NCBI GenBank assembly: GCA_025356595.1
Contig: JANXSQ010000336.1
Coordinates: 1 to 64,000, forward strand
DNA: 64,000 bases
Source: Janthinobacterium sp.
Lineage (GTDB): Bacteria > Pseudomonadota > Gammaproteobacteria > Burkholderiales > Burkholderiaceae_D
Reading direction: 5' to 3'
Part shown: positions 59,831 through 64,000 of the stretch, in pieces
How positions within the stretch are numbered: position 1 is the first letter of the stretch
Layout: each line of letters opens with the position of its first letter
Translations under genes and position numbers: made by a program
The notes under the pieces: generated by a model
Seen by the model: only the letters and a program-made list of their open reading frames with translations
The model's database searches: none
Told to the model about the DNA's origin: nothing

Positions 59831-60579
59831 AGCGTGGCGCCGGCCGCGTGTTGCAGCCGGGTCGCCAGGCGCGTCAGTTTCTCGGCGTAGGCGGGATCGG
59901 TGGCGTAGCCGCCGCGCGCCAGGCCTTGGGCGAAGGCGGCGGCGTCGGCGCCGGCGCCCAGCGCCGCCTTGTAGCGCGGATTGTCCAGCAGGGTCTGGGC
60001 GTAGTCGCGGAAGGCGCTGGCCTGGTCCGGGTAGCTGCGGAAGCGTTCGGTTTTCTTGAGCGCCGCGCCGCCCTCGTATTCGGTGGTCAGGGCGGCGGCC
60101 ACGTCGCCGCGCCACTGGCCGCCGGCCTTCAGGGCGAACAGGTTATTCGTGTCGGCGCCGCCGCCCTGGCGCAGGGGACGCTGCCCCCAGCCCGATTCCA
60201 GCGCCGCGTGGGCGGCGATGATCTCCGGCGCCACGCCCAGCTTCTGCCCCGCCTCCTCGGTCCAGGGCTTGATCGAGGCGAGGAACTGTTGTTGCAGCGT
60301 GGAGCTTTCGCCGTCGGCGTTGATGCCGGCCAGGGCGCTGCCGGCCAGACCGCGCTCGAGGTGGACGCGGCCCTCCGGGCTCAGCGCGGAGGCCGGCGCG
60401 GCCGACTGGCCGCCCTTGCTGATGAAGCCGTTGACCTCGGCCTGCACCTGGCTGAACACGCTGCCGAAGGAGGCGCCGCCGGCGGGCAGGGTGGCGCGGG
60501 CCGGCGCGGCGGTGGCGGCGGTGGGCGCCGTCGCCTGGGTGGCGCGGGTGGCGCCGGTGAACATGTCAGGCTGGCGCAT
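59815..60579 (-). CDS. Flagellar muramidase/glucosaminidase (free FlgJ C-terminal half)
   Basis: 254 residues. A ~60-residue Ala/Thr-rich N-terminus precedes a GH73 glucosaminidase domain (~95-250): EIIAAHAALESGWGQRPL (catalytic Glu), TNNLFALKAGGQW, RFRSYPDQASAFRDYAQTLL and NPRYKAAL, as in the C-terminal half of FlgJ. It opens peptidoglycan for rod passage. There is no rod-binding domain here; that is encoded by flgJ at 52433-52810. It overlaps flgN by 14 bases. Confidence 0.9.
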   Translation of the reverse strand: MRQPDMFTGATRATQATAPTAATAAPARATLPAGGASFGSVFSQVQAEVNGFISKGGQSAAPASALSPEGRVHLERGLAGSALAGINADGESSTLQQQFLASIKPWTEEAGQKLGVAPEIIAAHAALESGWGQRPLRQGGGADTNNLFALKAGGQWRGDVAAALTTEYEGGAALKKTERFRSYPDQASAFRDYAQTLLDNPRYKAALGAGADAAAFAQGLARGGYATDPAYAEKLTRLATRLQHAAGATLQSAD

Positions 60580-60994
60580 AGATTTGGTCCTCGCCCTGCA
60601 GCACGCGCTGCATGATGGTGTATTGATCGGTGAGAAAGTCGCTGTTGCGCTGGTTCAGGCGTTTGCACTCGCGCACCATCCGTTCCAGCTCGGCCCAGTT
60701 GGCGTCGAGTTGCCGGCGCGAGGCGCCCTTCAGCAGTTCGGCCGCCTGGGCCATCGTGCCGGCCGGACCGAGCAGGGCGCCGACCAGGACCACGCGCTGG
60801 CGGCGCCGGGTGTCGAGGGTGTCGACCATGGCGCCGACCTCGTCGGCCAGTTGCGCCAGGGCGGCGCTGCGGTGGCGCAGCGCCGCCTCGAACTGGGCCT
60901 CGAGCAGGAGCGTGAGGGCGCGGTAGGCGGCGACGTCCTCGGCCACGTCCGCCAGCAGGCGCGCCAGGGCTTCCTGGCGCGTCATGCGGCTCAC
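60566..60994 (-). CDS. flgN: Flagellar export chaperone FlgN
   Basis: 142 residues, all helical (RQEALARLLADVAEDVAAYR, LEAQFEAALRHRSAAL, RLNQRNSDFLTDQYTIMQRV). FlgN binds FlgK and FlgL before export. GTG start overlapping the flgM stop by 4 bases. Confidence 0.88.
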   Translation of the reverse strand: MSRMTRQEALARLLADVAEDVAAYRALTLLLEAQFEAALRHRSAALAQLADEVGAMVDTLDTRRRQRVVLVGALLGPAGTMAQAAELLKGASRRQLDANWAELERMVRECKRLNQRNSDFLTDQYTIMQRVLQGEDQIYAPA

Positions 60995-61299
60995 GCGCCG
61001 CTCCCGTGGAAGCGTTGGATCAGGCCGGCCAGCTTGCCCGGGTCGAAGGGCAGTTCGCCCTTGGCCAGGGCGTCGCGCAGCTCGGCGACGCGGGCGTGGT
61101 CGATGTCGGGCATGGCGCGCAGCGCTTCCAGCGCCGGTTGCAGCACGGCCGACTGCAGGGCCGGCTCGGCGCGCGCCGTCCCGGCGGGCGCTTCGGCCGG
61201 CGCCGCCTCGGCGACGCGTTGCAGGGCGGCCGTTTCGGCCGGGGCGTTGGCGTTGGCGATGCGCATACGCTGACCTCTCGCTTTGGTGTTGATCGTCAT
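60991..61299 (-). CDS. flgM: Anti-sigma-28 factor FlgM
   Basis: 102 residues. The C-terminal half (ARVAELRDALAKGELPFDPG, KLAGLIQRF) is the sigma-28-binding helix set of FlgM; the N-terminus is disordered. Its partner FliA is encoded in the same operon upstream. Confidence 0.9.
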   Translation of the reverse strand: MTINTKARGQRMRIANANAPAETAALQRVAEAAPAEAPAGTARAEPALQSAVLQPALEALRAMPDIDHARVAELRDALAKGELPFDPGKLAGLIQRFHGSGA

Positions 61300-61320
61300 A
61301 TCACTCTACCATACTGGGAA

Positions 61321-62331
61321 TTATTGTTCACGCTCGCCCCGTTTGCCGCCCGGACGCCGCGCCGGCGCCAAGTCCTGGCGCAACTGTTTCAACTCGCCCG
61401 CGTCCGGCAGCGCCGTCTCGGCGCCGTCGCCCAGCGTCTGCGTCGCGCCGGCCACGCCGAACATGGCGGCGATGCTGTTGGCCTGTTTGCGCGTCAGGAT
61501 CAGCAATTCGATGCGCCGGTTCACGCCGGCGGCGGCGTTCTTGGTGTCGATGGGCGCCCGGTCGGCCATGCCGACCACTTGCAGCACGCTTTGCGGATTC
61601 ATGCTGCCGGCCAGCAGATTGGCGCGCGCCGACATGGCGCGGTTGCTCGACAGGGTCCAGTTGGAGAACGATTCGAAGTCGGTGTTGGCGTACTGCACCG
61701 AGTCGGTGTGGCCGACGATGAGCATCTGGTTTTCCATCTGCGCGAACAGCGGCCCCATCTCGCGCAGGAGGCGGCGGAAGCGGTCGGTCGGCACGGCGCT
61801 GCCGCGCACGAACATGCCCTGCCTGTCGGTGTCGTGCAGCATCACGCGCAAGCCGTAGGGCGTGACGATCGATTCCAGATTGCTGGTCAGGCCGGCCTCG
61901 GCGCTCATCTTGTCGAGCGTGCGGGCGAGCGCCTTCAAGTCCTCGGGCGACTCGTAGCTGACTTTGGGCTGGGCCTTGTCGGTCGGGTCGACGGCGCCGC
62001 TGCTGAGCTGCTTGCCGGGGCCGCTGGAATTGCCGCTGCCGGTGCGCGGCATCGGGAAGCGGTCGATCAGGCTGCCGCGCGGGCCGCCCTTCTGTTCCGG
62101 CATCACGCCCTGGCCCTCGCTGACCTTGCTGCCCTTCGATTCCATCATGATTTCCTTCATCGCCTGCTGCTCGCGCGCGGCCATCAGCCACAGCACGAGG
62201 AACAGCGACAGCAGGGCCAGGCAAAAGTCGGCGAAGGCGACCTTCCAGGCGCCGCCGTGGGCCTCCTCGTCGTGCTTGCGGCCGGCCCGCTTGATGATCG
62301 CCTGCTCATGCTTGTCATGCGGCTTTAGCAC
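61321..62331 (-). CDS. motB: Flagellar stator protein MotB
   Basis: 336 residues. Single transmembrane helix with the proton-path Asp in KVAFADFCLALLSLFLVLWL (Asp ~34), then a linker and an OmpA-like peptidoglycan-binding domain (IVGHTDSVQYANTDFESFSN, then NWTLSSNRAMSARANLL). Overlaps motA by 17 bases; GTG start preceded by AGGAG. Belongs with MotA; LafU would be the lateral name. Confidence 0.94.
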   Translation of the reverse strand: MLKPHDKHEQAIIKRAGRKHDEEAHGGAWKVAFADFCLALLSLFLVLWLMAAREQQAMKEIMMESKGSKVSEGQGVMPEQKGGPRGSLIDRFPMPRTGSGNSSGPGKQLSSGAVDPTDKAQPKVSYESPEDLKALARTLDKMSAEAGLTSNLESIVTPYGLRVMLHDTDRQGMFVRGSAVPTDRFRRLLREMGPLFAQMENQMLIVGHTDSVQYANTDFESFSNWTLSSNRAMSARANLLAGSMNPQSVLQVVGMADRAPIDTKNAAAGVNRRIELLILTRKQANSIAAMFGVAGATQTLGDGAETALPDAGELKQLRQDLAPARRPGGKRGEREQ

Positions 62332-63229
62332 GACGGTCTCCTGTGCGGCGCGGCGGTTCGTCGGCGGCGTCGGCGCCCTCCAGGGCGTTGATCCAGCTCT
62401 CCAGCTGGGCGAAGCTCGGCTTGGTGTTCAGCTGCACCAGGCGGCGCCCGGCATCGATGGCCAGCAGCGGCGGCTTGCCGGCCACGTGGGTGACCAGCAC
62501 CACCTTCACGCACTCCATCGTCGAACCCTCTTCGCTGACGAGCTGCTTCATCATATTGCACATCGGGTCCAGCACGCCGTAGCAGAAGAAGATGCCGATG
62601 AAGGTGCCGACCATGGCGGCGCCGACCTTCTCGGAGATTTCGGCGGCGTCGGCGCCGTCGGCCACCGAGTTCATCGCCATCACGATGCCCAGCACGGCGG
62701 CCAGGATGCCGAAGCCGGGCATCGCCTCGGCGATCTTGTGCAGCGATTTCGACGGTTGCAGCAATTCATCGTGGATGGCCTCCAGCTCCTGCTCCAGCAC
62801 GCCCTCCAGTTCGTGGGCGTTGATCTTGCCCATCGCCATCAGGCGGAAGTTGTCGACGATGAAGGCGAGCAGCTTCGGCTCCTCCAGCACCAGCGGGTAG
62901 CGCTGGAACAGCGGGCTTTCGCGCGGCGCCTCGACGTGGGCGTCGAGGGCCTTCAGGCCGCCGGCGGCCGTCTGCAGCAGCTCGTACATGAGCAGCAGCA
63001 ACTGGCGCTGGAATTCCGAGCCCTGTTTCTTGTGGGTGACGATCTTGCGCACCTGCGTCATCAACTCCTTCAGCACGTGCGAGGGATTGCCCAGCACCAG
63101 GGCGCCGGTGGCGGCGCCGATGATGATGATCAGCTCGATCGGCTGCCAGATCGCGTGGACGGTGCCCCCCATCATGGCGAAGCCGCCGAATACACATCCC
63201 ATCACGATTAAGATACCGATAATCACCAT
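62315..63229 (-). CDS. motA: Flagellar stator protein MotA
   Basis: About 304 residues with four predicted helices. MVIIGILIVMGCVFGGFAM, SKSLHKIAEAMPGFGILAAV and LGIVMAMNSV plus GAAMVGTFIGIFFCYG are MotA; two cytoplasmic charged regions interact with FliG. Start at the ATG, with AGAGG upstream; 50 bases after fliA. The lateral equivalent is LafT. Confidence 0.94.
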   Translation of the reverse strand: MVIIGILIVMGCVFGGFAMMGGTVHAIWQPIELIIIIGAATGALVLGNPSHVLKELMTQVRKIVTHKKQGSEFQRQLLLLMYELLQTAAGGLKALDAHVEAPRESPLFQRYPLVLEEPKLLAFIVDNFRLMAMGKINAHELEGVLEQELEAIHDELLQPSKSLHKIAEAMPGFGILAAVLGIVMAMNSVADGADAAEISEKVGAAMVGTFIGIFFCYGVLDPMCNMMKQLVSEEGSTMECVKVVLVTHVAGKPPLLAIDAGRRLVQLNTKPSFAQLESWINALEGADAADEPPRRTGDRRAKAA

Positions 63230-63279
63230 CTTGTTTTGCCTCTTTGCGTCATTGTTATACTGCTTACCGCCGCTGCGCC

Positions 63280-63957
63280 TCAAGCGCCCTGCAGCACGGC
63301 CTTCATCTTGCCCAGCGCCGCCTTGTTGAGCTGGCAGACGCGGGCGTCCGTCAGGTCGAGCACGGCGGCGATTTCCTTGTAGCTCAATTCAAATTCATAG
63401 TACATCTGCACCACCCGCTGCTCGCGCTCGTCGAGCCCGCGCAGGGCCTGCTCCAGGCTGCGCCGCAGCATCAGCTGGTCCTCCGGGTTCGGCGCGCTGT
63501 CGGCCTGGCCCGCGCCCTCCTGCAGGATCTCGTCGAAGCTGGCGATCAGCTCGGCGTTCTCGGCCAGCTGGTATTGCTGGTAGGCTTCCGGCGTGATCTT
63601 CAGGGCGGCGATGATTTCCTGCTCCAGCGGCTCGCGGCCGAGGCGCCGGGTCAGCGCGCGCACGCTGTCGCGCAGGCGGTGGCTCTCCTGGCGCACGGCG
63701 CGCGGGCGCCAGTCCTGGCGGCGCAATTCATCGAGGATGGCGCCGCGCACGCGCAGGCTGGCGTAGCTGCCGAAGGCGCCGTCCGGCGCGCCGTAGCGGC
63801 GCAGCGCTTCGAGCAGGCCCATCAGGCCGATCTGCTCCATGTCGTCGCGGTCGATGGCGCCCGACACCTGGGAATTGAGCTGGCGCACGATGCGCTTGAC
63901 CAGCGGCGCGTAGGCGATCAGGTGGCGCTGCTCCTCGGCGACGCTGAGCGTCGCCAC
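63280..63957 (-). CDS. fliA: RNA polymerase sigma factor FliA (sigma-28)
   Basis: 225 residues. Sigma region 2 (DRDDMEQIGLMGLLEALRRY, GSYASLRVRGAILDELRR) and region 4 (LDEREQRVVQMYYEFELSYK, EIAAVLDLTDARVCQLNKAA). Drives late flagellar genes; FlgM in the same operon antagonises it. GTG start preceded by GGAGG; the frame stays open upstream to the window edge, so a slightly longer N-terminus cannot be excluded. Confidence 0.93.
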   Translation of the reverse strand: MATLSVAEEQRHLIAYAPLVKRIVRQLNSQVSGAIDRDDMEQIGLMGLLEALRRYGAPDGAFGSYASLRVRGAILDELRRQDWRPRAVRQESHRLRDSVRALTRRLGREPLEQEIIAALKITPEAYQQYQLAENAELIASFDEILQEGAGQADSAPNPEDQLMLRRSLEQALRGLDEREQRVVQMYYEFELSYKEIAAVLDLTDARVCQLNKAALGKMKAVLQGA

Positions 63958-64000
63958 GGCGCCCTCCGGACTGCCGTAGTCGGCCGCGCACTGGGCCTGC

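Noticed and set aside
59815..60579. A phage endolysin
   Set aside because: The glucosaminidase domain matches the FlgJ C-terminal half and the gene overlaps flgN; there are no phage genes nearby.
63728..63991. A small gene upstream of fliA on the minus strand
   Set aside because: It is an out-of-frame reading of the fliA N-terminus with low-complexity translation.

Overview
The window is high-GC DNA (G/C-rich third codon positions, many overlapping genes, GTG starts) from a motile Gram-negative bacterium. The recC-recB-recD order, the LysE/MocR and Sbp/Mop pairs, the wealth of c-di-GMP and two-component proteins and a second-type flagellar cluster fit a betaproteobacterium, most likely an Oxalobacteraceae/Massilia-like organism. 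That placement is an inference from gene content, not from a marker gene. I see no rRNA, tRNA, CRISPR array, transposase, integrase or prophage.

Layout. (1) 1-7.3 kb, signalling: a poly-HAMP histidine kinase (cut by the left edge) behind a REC-GGDEF-EAL protein on the minus strand, and a divergent GAF-PAS kinase followed by a GNAT enzyme. (2) 7.3-18 kb, mixed metabolic and envelope genes: a secreted cyclohexadienyl dehydratase/chorismate mutase fusion, RNase T2, VOC protein, CDF transporter, L,D-transpeptidase, a Crp-like protein without a DNA-binding domain, a MocR/LysE divergent pair and an S9 peptidase. (3) 18-30.3 kb: a CHASE-PAS hybrid kinase, then the overlapping recC-recB-recD operon. 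(4) 30.3-46.6 kb, accessory genes: two tandem small membrane paralogues, a secreted hydrolase, a dihaem cytochrome, LysR/DMT and MFS/Cys-cluster-regulator pairs, a penicillin-binding peptidase, sulfate-binding protein plus molbindin, a gene-free stretch with a long imperfect inverted repeat, a GNAT, a glutamine amidotransferase, a degenerate EAL protein, a Tat-exported DUF882 peptidase and a TIGR03118-like lipoprotein. (5) 46.8-64 kb: a complete-looking PAS-GGDEF-EAL protein, then a flagellar block.

The flagellar block has two minus-strand transcription units. The right one is fliA-motA-motB-flgM-flgN plus a separate muramidase; the left one is flgBCDEFGHIJKL plus a hook-associated-like protein. 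flgA lies between them on the plus strand. The sigma-28 factor, stator and anti-sigma factor in one unit, the FlgJ split into two genes, the extra protein after FlgL and the absence of chemotaxis genes all resemble lateral (Flag-2/Laf-type) systems rather than a primary polar system. Flagellin, export and switch genes would lie beyond the right edge.

The least explained items are the 40.9-41.5 kb inverted-repeat region, the tandem small membrane proteins at 31 kb, the HTH-less Crp-like protein, the split FlgJ and LafW-like arrangement, and several palindromic operator candidates next to regulators.
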